64,000 bases of DNA, taken from assembly GCA_019454145.1 (NCBI GenBank), contig CP075366.1, positions 2,521,564 through 2,585,563 of the forward strand, given 5' to 3'. Source of the DNA: Fimbriimonadaceae bacterium (GTDB lineage: Bacteria > Armatimonadota > Fimbriimonadia > Fimbriimonadales > Fimbriimonadaceae). Below the pieces are notes generated by a model. The model worked only from the letters and a program-made list of their open reading frames with translations, ran no database searches and was not told the origin of the DNA. A program made the translations under genes and the position numbers. This document shows, piece by piece, positions 42,534 through 50,909 of this stretch. Within the stretch, counting starts at the first letter, position 1, and every line of letters begins with the position of its first letter.

Positions 42534-43544
42534 GTGAACGACAGGTCAGGTCGCTGGATATTAGGAGGATGTATCGGGCTGATAGTTGCCTGCATGCTTC
42601 ACCTGTTGTTCAGCGGCGGGATTTATCTTCCGGCTAAAGATATTTTTACGGCTCTGATTAGGGGAGATCAGGGCGAGCTAGCACAAAGCATTGTTTGGAA
42701 GTTGCGTTTGCCAAGATTAGTCGCTGGCATCATTGCTGGTTCTGGGCTTGCCGTGGTCGGGTCGGTATTCCAAATGTTGTTTCGCAATCCACTTGCCGAA
42801 CCCTATGTCATCGGGGTCAGCAGTGGGGCCGGGGTTGGCGGAAGTTTAATGCTGTCACTAGGGTTGTCCGGCTTGGCTGGAGGACTGGGAGTTGCTTTTG
42901 GCGGAGTCATAGGTGCGATTGTCGCATTGATGCTTGTTTTCTTACTCAGCTCATGGCGAAAGCAGCAAGACGTCGTCCGTTTGATTCTAGCGGGAGTCGT
43001 AGTCGGGGCGATGCTAGCAGGGCTAACCACTCTAGTTTTACTGACAGCTGGAAAGGATTCTAATGTTGTTCTGCGATGGTTGCTTGGAAGTCTCACACCA
43101 ATGAGCTGGCCTCAAATACTTATCATGCTAGTGCTAGTTGTCATTACAGTTCAGTACGCAATTAGAGAAGCAAGGAAGCTAAACAGCTTTGCCTTTGGCG
43201 GAGATTTAGCCAAGCGGTTGGGCGTGGATAGCCGAAAACTGATGACCAACCAATTAGCTATCGGATCGGTTGCGGTCGGAGCAATTGTAGGATGCGTAGG
43301 CATTATCGGATTTGTTGGCCTGATAGCCCCTCACATCGCTCGTAACTTGGTTGGGCCAGATTTGCGAAGGTCTTTGCCTGTCAGCGCATTCCTGGGTGCC
43401 ATTTTATTAGTGATGGCTGACCTGCTGGCGCAAAAGATCATTCCAGGCGGTGAGCTACCAGTTGGAGCCGTCATGGCGATTTTAGGTTCGCCAATCCTTT
43501 TAGTTCTTTTACGTAAATCGGTTTATCGATTTGTATCCGACTGA
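42534..43544 (+). CDS. FecCD-family ABC transporter permease (iron/B12 type)
   Basis: 336 residues with about nine or ten membrane segments. The FecCD blocks are clear: RLPRLVAGIIAGSGLAVVGSVFQMLFRNPLAEPYVIGVSSGAGVGG, then LGVDSRKL, GIIGFVGLIAPHIARNLVGPD and PGGELPVGAVMAILGSPILLVLL. Such permeases import siderophores, haem or cobalamin. No ATPase or binding protein gene is within the neighbouring genes, so this is an orphan permease here. The 3' end overlaps the convergent TIGR03790 gene by 22 bases. GTG start with a TATGCT box 6 bases upstream. Confidence 0.93.
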   Translation: MNDRSGRWILGGCIGLIVACMLHLLFSGGIYLPAKDIFTALIRGDQGELAQSIVWKLRLPRLVAGIIAGSGLAVVGSVFQMLFRNPLAEPYVIGVSSGAGVGGSLMLSLGLSGLAGGLGVAFGGVIGAIVALMLVFLLSSWRKQQDVVRLILAGVVVGAMLAGLTTLVLLTAGKDSNVVLRWLLGSLTPMSWPQILIMLVLVVITVQYAIREARKLNSFAFGGDLAKRLGVDSRKLMTNQLAIGSVAVGAIVGCVGIIGFVGLIAPHIARNLVGPDLRRSLPVSAFLGAILLVMADLLAQKIIPGGELPVGAVMAILGSPILLVLLRKSVYRFVSD

Positions 43545-44689
43545 GCCTGCTTCGAGTACGGCTGGCAAAGCGGATCACCCACAACAATGTCTTTCCACTT
43601 AATGACCTGCGAAGCAGAATAAAAAGAATCGGCGAGATTGAACCCACCTACATAGCGGTCAAAAAGAACATCTGGCCTCGCAAGCGCGAATGTATACGGT
43701 TCAGAAACATATCCCTTCACACCGGTCACGCCGCTCTTGATGAGATCGGCAATCAAACTCTGCCCGCCAGTAGTGGGCTTAAATGTGCGACCGCTGGTAC
43801 TTACAAAGGTTTCGCAAATCGCGCCGGGCAAGAACTGAATTTTTTTGTAAACGTCCGCGTTGAATGCACCGTCGTTACTGCCCCACGATATATATCCCAT
43901 GACAGGATTAGTAGGCAGCATGAACTCCTTGGTTTGATCAATTTGAGCCTCGAATCCCTTTTGCTTAAGGTTTTCAAATGAGCGCAGCATAAGAGACTGC
44001 AACTGCCCGTATCCTCCTTCGGTACGGTTAGATGCTTCATCCAAAAAGAACGGCCCAGGCTTTGCGGTTGCTTGAAGTGAATTATCAACAAGCCTTTTTG
44101 CATCGTCTACTGTGTATCCAATCAGCCGAGTAACCAGATACATATTGTATTTTTTGCTTGAAAATGGCTCTGTCGCACCGAAATAGGGGTTGCGGCATCG
44201 GTTGATGTCCGTCGCGTTCAGTTCTCGAATCGGCGAGAGATTCATGTTCATCGTCGCAAGATGACCATCTACGCTGAATCCATTATCGTTTTCCAACCGG
44301 ATGGGCGTACCTGAAGTTAAAACGATGTAGTCAATTTGATTGCGCGAATTCTTAATCGCCGCCTGAATGGGGCCGAGGATTCCAGTTTGATATTCGGAGA
44401 CGTCAACGTTCTCCGTTGTGCTCACGCTAATCATGACGACATTCTCTTTAGGAATCTGTCGTTTGACGCGGTAGTAGGCTCCAATTTCACGGCTTTCCGA
44501 ACTGGATGTGTTGATAACGACTAAAACTCTTTTCGACTGATCGTCGGGCGCGGATGAAGCTTCAATCTTGGGCAATGAAACTTTAACCAGTTCTCCCTTC
44601 TCTTCCGGAGCGCACCCAGAAAGGTTAGTCGCGAGTGCCGCGACGGCAAGAAGGGAACTGAGAAATGTCATTTTTGAATCCAACACCAT
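43523..44689 (-). CDS. TIGR03790-family lipoprotein
   Basis: 388 residues. The N-terminal signal peptide ends in a lipobox NLSGC at about 22-26. The rest fits TIGR03790: RVLVVINTSSSESREIGAYYRVKRQIPKENVV, IDYIVLTSGTPIRL, MYLVTRLIGYTVDDAKRLVDNSL, GYISWGSNDG and TGVKGYVSEPYTFALARPDVLFDRYVGGFNLADSFYSASQVIKWKDIVVGDPLCQPY. The family appears in exported proteins of planctomycetes, cyanobacteria and acidobacteria and its biochemistry is unknown. The start is uncertain: ATG at 44689 or ATG at 44671. Confidence 0.85.
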   Translation of the reverse strand: MVLDSKMTFLSSLLAVAALATNLSGCAPEEKGELVKVSLPKIEASSAPDDQSKRVLVVINTSSSESREIGAYYRVKRQIPKENVVMISVSTTENVDVSEYQTGILGPIQAAIKNSRNQIDYIVLTSGTPIRLENDNGFSVDGHLATMNMNLSPIRELNATDINRCRNPYFGATEPFSSKKYNMYLVTRLIGYTVDDAKRLVDNSLQATAKPGPFFLDEASNRTEGGYGQLQSLMLRSFENLKQKGFEAQIDQTKEFMLPTNPVMGYISWGSNDGAFNADVYKKIQFLPGAICETFVSTSGRTFKPTTGGQSLIADLIKSGVTGVKGYVSEPYTFALARPDVLFDRYVGGFNLADSFYSASQVIKWKDIVVGDPLCQPYSKQAQSDTNR

Positions 44690-44776
44690 TATGGACGTCC
44701 ACCATCACTGCTGATAACAGTAAGGCTGTGCAGTAGCAACAGTTTACGTTCAATGATCGTTCCAATAGTTGAATAA

Positions 44777-45376
44777 TTGCCGCATCACATCCGGATTATT
44801 AACCGTCTTAACCTGCGACACGGATGTCAAAAAATGGTGCAATCAACACTTTTCGATGAAGTGGGGGAGAGTTGTGAGAGCTTGGTGCGTCCATCCGCAC
44901 GGGCTTTCTTTTCTTCATGGCTATCCACTCCGCTCGGCTGTTTGGAGATTATTTCCGACGGCGGCAACGTCATCAGCATTGATTTCTGCGACGAATCAGT
45001 GCCTGGCGACCCAGACGAAAAAGACCACGCCGGATTGATTGCTCACGAACAGTTATCAGAGTACTTTGAAAACAAGAGATCCGAGTTTTCCGTGCCAATC
45101 AGGCTAACTGGTACGCCATTTCAAGTTCATGTTTGGCGAACATTGGAGGAAGTCACTTACGGGCAGACGATTTGTTATTCCGAACTAGCTGAGCGGGTGG
45201 GTGTGAAGAATGGCCAGCGCGCGGTAGGAATGGCGAACCGTCAGAATCCAGTTGCGATTTTGGTTCCTTGTCATAGGGTGATTCAAGCCGATGGTCAACT
45301 TTGTGGTTATGCCGGAGGACTCTGGCGCAAGCAACAGCTTTTAGGGTTAGAAAGCGGTCAGCGCGGATTATTTTAG
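44777..45376 (+). CDS. ogt: Methylated-DNA--protein-cysteine methyltransferase (Ogt)
   Basis: 199 residues; a shorter form from ATG 44834 (180 residues) is the other option. It has the alkyltransferase N-domain and the C-domain: GTPFQVHVWRTLEEVTYGQTICYSELAERVGVKNGQRAVGMANRQNP, then active-site VPCHRVI with the alkyl-accepting Cys, and GYAGGLWRKQQLLGLE. It directly removes O6-alkyl groups from guanine. In the same window the two small MGMT-like proteins near uvrA lack this Cys, so this organism has both direct reversal and possible ATL-type signalling. An AATAAT box lies 6 bases before the 44777 ATG, a weak point in favour of the longer form. Confidence 0.92.
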   Translation: MPHHIRIINRLNLRHGCQKMVQSTLFDEVGESCESLVRPSARAFFSSWLSTPLGCLEIISDGGNVISIDFCDESVPGDPDEKDHAGLIAHEQLSEYFENKRSEFSVPIRLTGTPFQVHVWRTLEEVTYGQTICYSELAERVGVKNGQRAVGMANRQNPVAILVPCHRVIQADGQLCGYAGGLWRKQQLLGLESGQRGLF

Positions 45377-45394
45377 ATACTGTATTTGAGAAAG

Positions 45395-45455
45395 AGTAGA
45401 GGGCCGCCGTGTCCCAACAGGGACCGCAAGCGTGGGACTCTGCAGCCTCTCTACT
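45395..45455. ncRNA. Candidate structured RNA element after ogt
   Basis: AGTAGAGGGC (45395-45404) pairs with GCCTCTCTACT (45445-45455) with one bulge. It encloses a TCCC-AACA-GGGA hairpin and an alternative GTCCC/GGGAC pairing. No T-run follows, so a plain terminator is not certain. No known RNA family recognised. Confidence 0.35.
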
Positions 45456-45582
45456 ATTCTTCTACTGGAGAAAACGAGCCTTGCGTTGCATGGAATGCAA
45501 AACCGTCTCGCTTTAGTAATGACCTATGATGTTCCGGATGGGTTCACTAAAAAGTTCTAGTGGCCCAACTGAATATACTTGC

Positions 45583-46707
45583 TTAAGCGTGGGAGCCTTG
45601 TTTTTCTCCCACAAACGCGCAAATTGTCTTTGCTACAAACTCCGCTTGTTCCATTGTCATGTGCTGATGCACTGGCAAGCTAAGGCATTGTTCGCTGACA
45701 ATTTCCGTAATGGGCAAAGAACCCTTTCCGTTCCCATAGTGAGCATAAGGCTCATGCATGTGGATCGGCACAGGATAGAAAATCGCACTTGCGATTCCAT
45801 TTTCCTTGAGGTGGTTCATCAACTCATCCCGTTGGGTGGTCTGAATGGTGAATTGGTGCCACACATTGTTATTGCCAGGATAGGTGCGCGGCAGAATCAA
45901 ATCCGCGTTTGCCATAGCCTCTAGGTAGTAGTTGGCAACGTCGAGGCGAACTGCATTCCATTCGTCGAGCTTGGTGAGCTTGCAGGCAAGTACTGCGGCT
46001 TGGATTTCAGCAAGTCGGCTGGTGTAGCCGAGTTCGTCGTAGTAATAACGTTCGCGGCCCATTCCGTGAATACGGATCGAGCGAGATCGTCGGTCAATTT
46101 CTGGGTCGTTGGTGAGAATCATTCCACCATCGCCCGCTGCGCCAAGATTCTTGGTGACGTAAAAGCTGATTCCGGCCGCGATTCCCCAGTTGCCTGTGTA
46201 AACGCCTTCGTGGTGGCCATCAATAACTTGGGCACTATCTTCCAGTACAAGCAAATTGTGTTTTTCAGCAATCGCCTGAATTGCCTTGACGTCCACCAGT
46301 TGACCAAACAAGTGAACTGGCATGATCGCCTTAGTCTTTGGAGTGATTGCCGCTTCAATCTTGCTTGGGTCAATGCACATAGTTTCGCGGTCGATATCCA
46401 CGAAAACGGGTACTGCACCGAGCTGGGCAATGGTTTCGACTGTTGCAACAAAGGTGAACGCAGTGGTGATGACTTCATCGCCCGGGCCAATGTCGGCGGC
46501 TTGCATCATGATTCGCAGAGCATCGGTGCCGCTATTGACGCAGATCGCGTGCTTCACGCCATGACGTGCCGCAATTTCGTCCTCAAGCTGTTTGTTCCAC
46601 TTGCCAAGAACGTAAGCTCCGGTAGAGAGAATCTCGGCAATTGCAGGGTCGAGGATATCCCGTACTTCTTCGTACTGGGTTTTTAGGTCAATGAACTGTA
46701 CGTTCAC
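45583..46707 (-). CDS. DegT/DnrJ/EryC1/StrS-family sugar aminotransferase
   Basis: 374 residues from GTG. PLP-dependent aminotransferases of this family act on nucleotide-linked ketosugars. Motifs: VNSGTDALRIMMQAADIGPGDEVITTAFTFVATVETI, LVLEDSAQVIDG, and the lysine in GISFYVTKNLGAAGDGGMI, followed by YYYDELGYTSRLAEIQAAVL. The tail EQCLSLPVHQHMTMEQAEFVAKTI fits. No other sugar-modification genes are nearby, so the substrate is unknown. TAAAAT sits 6 bases before the GTG, which sets the start. Confidence 0.93.
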   Translation of the reverse strand: MNVQFIDLKTQYEEVRDILDPAIAEILSTGAYVLGKWNKQLEDEIAARHGVKHAICVNSGTDALRIMMQAADIGPGDEVITTAFTFVATVETIAQLGAVPVFVDIDRETMCIDPSKIEAAITPKTKAIMPVHLFGQLVDVKAIQAIAEKHNLLVLEDSAQVIDGHHEGVYTGNWGIAAGISFYVTKNLGAAGDGGMILTNDPEIDRRSRSIRIHGMGRERYYYDELGYTSRLAEIQAAVLACKLTKLDEWNAVRLDVANYYLEAMANADLILPRTYPGNNNVWHQFTIQTTQRDELMNHLKENGIASAIFYPVPIHMHEPYAHYGNGKGSLPITEIVSEQCLSLPVHQHMTMEQAEFVAKTICAFVGEKQGSHA

Positions 46708-46713
46708 TCCCCC

Positions 46714-46719
46714 ATTTTA
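46714..46719 (-). promoter_or_regulatory. -10 box (TAAAAT) of leaderless aminotransferase gene
   Basis: Minus-strand TAAAAT, 6 bases before the GTG at 46707. Confidence 0.6.
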
Positions 46720-46747
46720 CTACTGGGGCGGGGGATGGCAGATAGGC

Positions 46748-46753
46748 TAAGGT
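46748..46753 (+). promoter_or_regulatory. -10 box (TAAGGT) of leaderless maf gene
   Basis: TAAGGT, 7 bases before the GTG at 46761. Confidence 0.45.
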
Positions 46754-46760
46754 AAAAGGA

Positions 46761-47345
46761 GTGGGCATGAAGGGTGGATATCGAGTGATTCTGGCGAGTG
46801 CCAGCCCACGTCGCCAAGAGCTATTGGCGGCAATGGGGGTGGAGTTTGAGGTGATTCCTGCCCACGTGGACGAAGATGCCCTGACGGTTGATGATCCAGG
46901 AATCACGGCACGCAAGCTTGCCCGCGAAAAAGCGTTGGCGGTTTTCGCCGAAAATCCAGATGCGGTTGTGATTGGCGGCGATACAGTTGTTGCACTAGAA
47001 ATCGACGGAGTGATGACTCAACTGACCAAGCCCACCGATGAAGAAGATGCGGCTCGAATTCTAGGATTACTTAGCGGAAGAACTCACAAGGTCATCACCG
47101 GAGTCTGCGTGAAATGGCCCAAGGGGATCGATACGTTTGCTGAAGAAAGTGAGGTCACGTTCGCCAAAATGACCGATGAGCAGATTCGCGCATACATCGC
47201 CACTGGCGAGCCCATGGATAAAGCGGGTGCATACGGTTTGCAAGGTGGAGCGAGAAAGTATGTGACCTCAATTCGCGGCAGTGTAGAGAACGTAATTGGG
47301 TTACCAGTTGATCGATTAAAGGAATCCCTGAGGGAGATTTCTTAG
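46761..47345 (+). CDS. maf: Maf-type nucleoside triphosphate pyrophosphatase
   Basis: 194 residues. Maf proteins hydrolyse dTTP/UTP or modified nucleotides to the monophosphate, a house-cleaning role. The start ILASASPRRQELLAAMGVEFEVIP is the family motif; further on VVIGGDTVVALEIDG, AARILGLLSGRTHKVITGVCV and DKAGAYGLQGGARKYVTSIRGSVENVIGLPV are all present. GTG is taken as the start (MGMKGGYRV); ATG two codons later is equally possible. It is convergent with the pyrimidine phosphorylase gene (one base between stops). Confidence 0.93.
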   Translation: MGMKGGYRVILASASPRRQELLAAMGVEFEVIPAHVDEDALTVDDPGITARKLAREKALAVFAENPDAVVIGGDTVVALEIDGVMTQLTKPTDEEDAARILGLLSGRTHKVITGVCVKWPKGIDTFAEESEVTFAKMTDEQIRAYIATGEPMDKAGAYGLQGGARKYVTSIRGSVENVIGLPVDRLKESLREIS

Positions 47346-47346
47346 T

Positions 47347-48642
47347 TCACAACTTAAACTCTGGCTGGGAAGAACCCATTAAAATTGGTCGCGCGATCAC
47401 TTCTGTTGTACTCAATTTAACTGCTAGCGCTAATTTTTCTGAAGCATTTGCAGCTGATTCTTCGGTGCTTGCGTGAATCCTAAAAATTGGTTGGCCCTGG
47501 TCAACTTTGTCGCCGATATGCACTAAAGTTTCGATGCCGACCGTTGGGTCAATTGTATCGGTTTTGATTCTCCGCCCACCGCCCAGATCCACCACTGTTT
47601 CGCCAATAATATCGGCAGAAATGGATTTCACGAATCCTGATTCTGTTGCGAAAACTTCAAGTTGAACCGGTGCTACCTGCCAATCTTCATTATCGAAAAC
47701 TGATATATCTGCGCCTTGAGCGGCGAACCATTGTTTGGCTTTAATCAAAGCTGCACCCGATGCAATCGCAAATGCTGGGTCAGCTACGACTCCCGCCGCC
47801 TCTAATGCGGTTTTGGCAAGCTGGATACAAAGCTCAGAAAACCGGGAAGTCTCTTTGTTTTTTAGAATCTGTATCGCTTCCTTTATTTCAAGTGCATTGC
47901 CGGCAGTTCGACCAAGTGGTTGATCCATGTCAGTGATCACAGTTCGCATCGTGAGCCCTGCTTTTTCGCCAACTTCGCGCAGTTTAGAAGCTAAACGGGA
48001 CGCATCATCAAGGGTTTCCATAAACGCCCCGGAACCGCATTTCACATCGAGGACAACTACATCTGCACCACCCGCGATTTTCTTGCTGAGGATGCTACTA
48101 ACAATGAGCGGCAGGCATGGCACCGTAGCAGTCACATCACGGAGTGCATAAAGCGTTTTGTCAGCGGGAGCGAGGCTCGGAGTTTGTCCGGTGAGAGCAA
48201 GTCCGATTTCTTTCGCCTGAGCCTTCATTTGTTCGGGGGAAAGATTGGTGTTGAACCCAGGAACACTGGCGAGCTTATCAATCGTGCCGCCCGTTTTGCC
48301 GAGGCCAGGGCCAGACATTTTCACGACCGTTAGCCCACAAGCCGCGAGGATCGGCAAAAGGACAATCGTTGTTTTGTCCCCAACTCCACCAGTGCTATGT
48401 TTATCCACCCAGGGTTTGGGTAATCCGGCCAGGTCAATTCGTTCGCCCGAATCAGCCATCGCAAGCGTGAGATCAGCGGTTTCCTGGTCATCCAATCCGT
48501 TCAGATAAGTCGCCATCAACCACGCGGCTAACTGATAATCGGGAATAGATTGATCAGCGGCTCCATTTGCAATAAAGGCAAGCTCTTCTGCGCTGAGAAT
48601 GCCGTTGTCACGTTTTTTAGCGATCAGATCTAGGATGTTCAT
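47347..48642 (-). CDS. Pyrimidine-nucleoside/thymidine phosphorylase
   Basis: 431 residues. It cleaves (deoxy)uridine or thymidine with phosphate to base and (deoxy)ribose 1-phosphate. Characteristic blocks: IPDYQLAAWLMATYLNGLDDQET, KHSTGGVGDKTTIVLLPILAACGLTVVKMSGPGLGKTGGTIDKLASVPGF (the family signature) and LKCGSGAFM-like DVKCGSGAFM. The C-terminal domain has the TDTIDPTVGIETLVHIGDKVDQGQPIFRIHAS turn. It overlaps mtnA by 4 bases (ATGA). Its product feeds deoxyribose phosphate towards DeoC at 17286. Confidence 0.93.
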   Translation of the reverse strand: MNILDLIAKKRDNGILSAEELAFIANGAADQSIPDYQLAAWLMATYLNGLDDQETADLTLAMADSGERIDLAGLPKPWVDKHSTGGVGDKTTIVLLPILAACGLTVVKMSGPGLGKTGGTIDKLASVPGFNTNLSPEQMKAQAKEIGLALTGQTPSLAPADKTLYALRDVTATVPCLPLIVSSILSKKIAGGADVVVLDVKCGSGAFMETLDDASRLASKLREVGEKAGLTMRTVITDMDQPLGRTAGNALEIKEAIQILKNKETSRFSELCIQLAKTALEAAGVVADPAFAIASGAALIKAKQWFAAQGADISVFDNEDWQVAPVQLEVFATESGFVKSISADIIGETVVDLGGGRRIKTDTIDPTVGIETLVHIGDKVDQGQPIFRIHASTEESAANASEKLALAVKLSTTEVIARPILMGSSQPEFKL

Positions 48643-49613
48643 TTGAAACCATATGGTTGGCGATTAATGCCATTTTCAGTGACGATTGCGGTTATCAGTG
48701 TGCCGGGTGTGACATCGAAACCTGGATTGAACACAGGTGTTCCTTCCGGTGCAATCTGTAATTCTTCCGCATGAGTGAGTTCTGAGGAATGACGTTCTTC
48801 GATCGGAATATGCGAACCATCGGGGAGAGAAGGATCAAGCGTGCTACTCGGAGCGGCAATCACAAACGGAATATTGTAGTGATTCGCCAGAACCGCGAGC
48901 ATAAGTGTTCCTATTTTGTTGGCGGTATCTCCGTTTGCGGCAATGCGATCTGCTCCGGCAACCACGAAATCAATTTTGCCCGCCGCCATTAAAGATGCAG
49001 CAGCGGAATCGGCGATGCTGTGGAACGGAATCTGATCGTGCATCAGTTCGTATGCAGTGAGGCGTAGCCCTTGCTGGCGAGGGCGGGTTTCGCAAGAATA
49101 AACGTGCTTCACTTTGCCTTGCGTGTGCGCCGTGCGGATAATCCCAAGCGCGGTTCCATGACCAGATGTAGCAAGTGACCCTGTATTGCAGATCGTCAGA
49201 ATCGTGGCGTTCTCTGGCACCAAGCTCTCTCCGAATTCGCCGATTTTATGGTTCATGGCGAGGTCTTCTTGTTCGATCGCTTTTGCTTCTGCAAGGACAC
49301 TTTCTACTGATTTGTCAGTAAGTTTGTCGAGTCGGTCGAGTGCCCAGAAGAGGTTCACGGCGGTTGGACGCGAACCAGCTAATTTATCGCGGGCAACCTT
49401 CCAGTCTTCGCCATTTTGAACCGCGAGCACCATCCCGTAGGCGGCGGCGACTCCAATTGCGGGTGCGCCGCGAACTGCCATTTCTCGAATCGCTTCCACC
49501 ACATGGTCGGAAGTCGAAAGGCCAAGCCAGACTTCCTGAGCCGGGAGCAATCGCTGATCCAGCAGACTGAGAACACCATCTTCAAAATACAAAGCTCGGA
49601 GTTGGGAGGGCAT
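48639..49613 (-). CDS. mtnA: S-methyl-5-thioribose-1-phosphate isomerase
   Basis: 324 residues. MtnA converts methylthioribose 1-phosphate to methylthioribulose 1-phosphate in the methionine salvage pathway. Key elements: AVRGAPAIGVAAAYGMVLAV, the active Cys in VYSCETRPRQQGLRLTAYEL and the Asp in VAGADRIAANGDTANKIGT, then VPFYVAAP-like FVIAAPSSTLDPSLPDG and NPGFDVTPGTLITAIVTENG. No other methionine salvage genes are adjacent. Co-transcribed with the phosphorylase gene, to which it is upstream. Confidence 0.93.
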   Translation of the reverse strand: MPSQLRALYFEDGVLSLLDQRLLPAQEVWLGLSTSDHVVEAIREMAVRGAPAIGVAAAYGMVLAVQNGEDWKVARDKLAGSRPTAVNLFWALDRLDKLTDKSVESVLAEAKAIEQEDLAMNHKIGEFGESLVPENATILTICNTGSLATSGHGTALGIIRTAHTQGKVKHVYSCETRPRQQGLRLTAYELMHDQIPFHSIADSAAASLMAAGKIDFVVAGADRIAANGDTANKIGTLMLAVLANHYNIPFVIAAPSSTLDPSLPDGSHIPIEERHSSELTHAEELQIAPEGTPVFNPGFDVTPGTLITAIVTENGINRQPYGFK

Positions 49614-49656
49614 TGGTTCTGCCCAAGGTTACCTTTTGAGCCAAAGTCCAACCGGA

Positions 49657-49662
49657 TAGACT
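49657..49662 (+). promoter_or_regulatory. -10 box (TAGACT) of leaderless receiver-like gene
   Basis: TAGACT, 6 bases before the GTG at 49669. Confidence 0.6.
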
Positions 49663-49668
49663 GCGGCT

Positions 49669-50010
49669 GTGCGAGTTTTGCTGTACGAAGATAACCTGAT
49701 GTGGAGTGAAAAGCTGAGGAAGACACTCCTTGCGCTTGGGCATGAGCCAGTGGTTATTTCAAGGCCAACAAAAGATCATCCCGAAGCCCCGGTTGCAATC
49801 ATCAACCTGGGTAGTAACTCATGGGATATTGCCGAACTCATCAAGGCATTGCAAGCTCGCTCAACATGGGTGATAGGTCATGCCGGACACAAAGAAAAAG
49901 AAAAGCTGGAATATGGCAAGGAAATGGGCTGCGATTACTTAGCAACGAATAGCGAAACCACCTTCAAACTGGAAGCCATCTTAGCCAAATTTGAATCTAA
50001 GTCCCCGTAA
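49669..50010 (+). CDS. Receiver-like (pseudo-receiver) small protein
   Basis: 113 residues with the alternation of a CheY-like receiver domain: RVLLYEDNLMWSEKLRKTLLALGHEP (strand 1 and helix 1 with an ED acidic pair), VAIINLGSNSWD (strand 3), STWVIGHAGHKEKEKLEYGKEMGCDYLAT (strands 4-5). The position that normally holds the phosphorylated Asp at the end of strand 3 appears to be Asn (IIN), and the final Lys after strand 5 is not evident. It may therefore be a non-phosphorylated receiver. No kinase gene is nearby. GTG start, with TAGACT 6 bases before. Confidence 0.65.
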   Translation: MRVLLYEDNLMWSEKLRKTLLALGHEPVVISRPTKDHPEAPVAIINLGSNSWDIAELIKALQARSTWVIGHAGHKEKEKLEYGKEMGCDYLATNSETTFKLEAILAKFESKSP

Positions 50011-50111
50011 AAATGCTGGATATTTTGTTGTGTTGGAACAGCTAACCAACCGTTGGAATCCTACAAACTGTTTACGACTGAAATATTAATGGAGCATCCA
50101 GTGTGCTTGCT

Positions 50112-50143
50112 AACCGAACCGTATGCCCACGGTTCGGTTTTTT
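50112..50143 (+). terminator. Rho-independent terminator
   Basis: Stem AACCGAACCGT / ACGGTTCGGTT with a 6-base loop and a run of six T. It stands 100 bases after the receiver-like gene. The interval 50011-50111 holds no gene that I can support. Confidence 0.85.
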
Positions 50144-50180
50144 CTTTGCCGATGCCTGGGATTTTGGGAAGATGGTTCAG

Positions 50181-50186
50181 TAGACT
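50181..50186 (+). promoter_or_regulatory. -10 box (TAGACT) of leaderless scoA
   Basis: TAGACT, 6 bases before the GTG at 50193. Confidence 0.65.
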
Positions 50187-50192
50187 GGAACC

Positions 50193-50891
50193 GTGGATAA
50201 ACAGGTAGCGAATGCGGCAACGGCGCTCAAAGGACTGCTATTTGACGGCATGACGATTATGAGCGGAGGGTTTGGGCTTTGCGGAATTCCCGAGCACCTT
50301 ATCGTGGCGATCCGTGATAGCGGAGTCAAAGATATCACGGTCATCAGCAACAACTGTGGCGTCGATGATTTTGGGTTGGGCCTCATGCTTCAAACCAAGC
50401 AGATCAAAAAAATGATCAGTAGCTACGTGGGTGAAAACGCTGAATTTGAACGCCAATTCTTGAGCGGCGAGCTTGAACTTGAGTTCAATCCACAAGGAAC
50501 ACTTGCCGAGCGCATCCGTGCGGGCGGGGCTGGAATCCCTGCGTTTTTCGTAAAAACTGGTTACGGAACACTCATCGCAGAGGGCAAAGAAACTCGGGAG
50601 TTCGATGGCGAGATGTACGTGATGGAAACTGCGCTCAAAGCAGACCTTGCGATTGTCAAAGCGTGGAAAGCCGACCGCTGGGGCAACCTGATTTACCGCA
50701 AGACCGCGCGAAACTTTAATCCGATGATGGCAAGCGCGGGCAAGGTTTGCATTGCCGAAGTCGAGGAAATTTTAGAGGTCGGCCAACTAGATGCCGATCA
50801 AATCCACACTCCCGGAATTTTTGTGGACAAGGTGATTGTCGGCACCCGATACGAGAAACGAATCGAGAGATTGACGGAGACCGCTCGGTAA
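50193..50891 (+). CDS. scoA: 3-oxoacid CoA-transferase subunit A
   Basis: 232 residues, GTG start. It has the subunit A blocks [94 protein letters not shown] and [24 protein letters not shown]. With subunit B it moves CoA from succinyl-CoA to acetoacetate or similar acids. Subunit B follows after 18 bases. Confidence 0.93.
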   Translation: MDKQVANAATALKGLLFDGMTIMSGGFGLCGIPEHLIVAIRDSGVKDITVISNNCGVDDFGLGLMLQTKQIKKMISSYVGENAEFERQFLSGELELEFNPQGTLAERIRAGGAGIPAFFVKTGYGTLIAEGKETREFDGEMYVMETALKADLAIVKAWKADRWGNLIYRKTARNFNPMMASAGKVCIAEVEEILEVGQLDADQIHTPGIFVDKVIVGTRYEKRIERLTETAR

Positions 50892-50897
50892 AGGATG

Positions 50898-50903
50898 TAG
50901 ACT
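50898..50903 (+). promoter_or_regulatory. -10 box (TAGACT) of leaderless scoB
   Basis: TAGACT, 6 bases before the ATG at 50910, inside the 18-base gap between scoA and scoB. The second gene therefore seems to have its own start. Confidence 0.6.
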
Positions 50904-50909
50904 GAAATC

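Noticed and set aside
42503-42595. N-terminal extension of the aminotransferase
   Set aside because: It would run through both divergent promoters and into the permease gene; the -10 box fits the GTG at 42502.
47735-48508. Plus-strand open frames opposite the phosphorylase gene
   Set aside because: They are Ser/Pro/Ala-rich shadows of a well-conserved enzyme gene.
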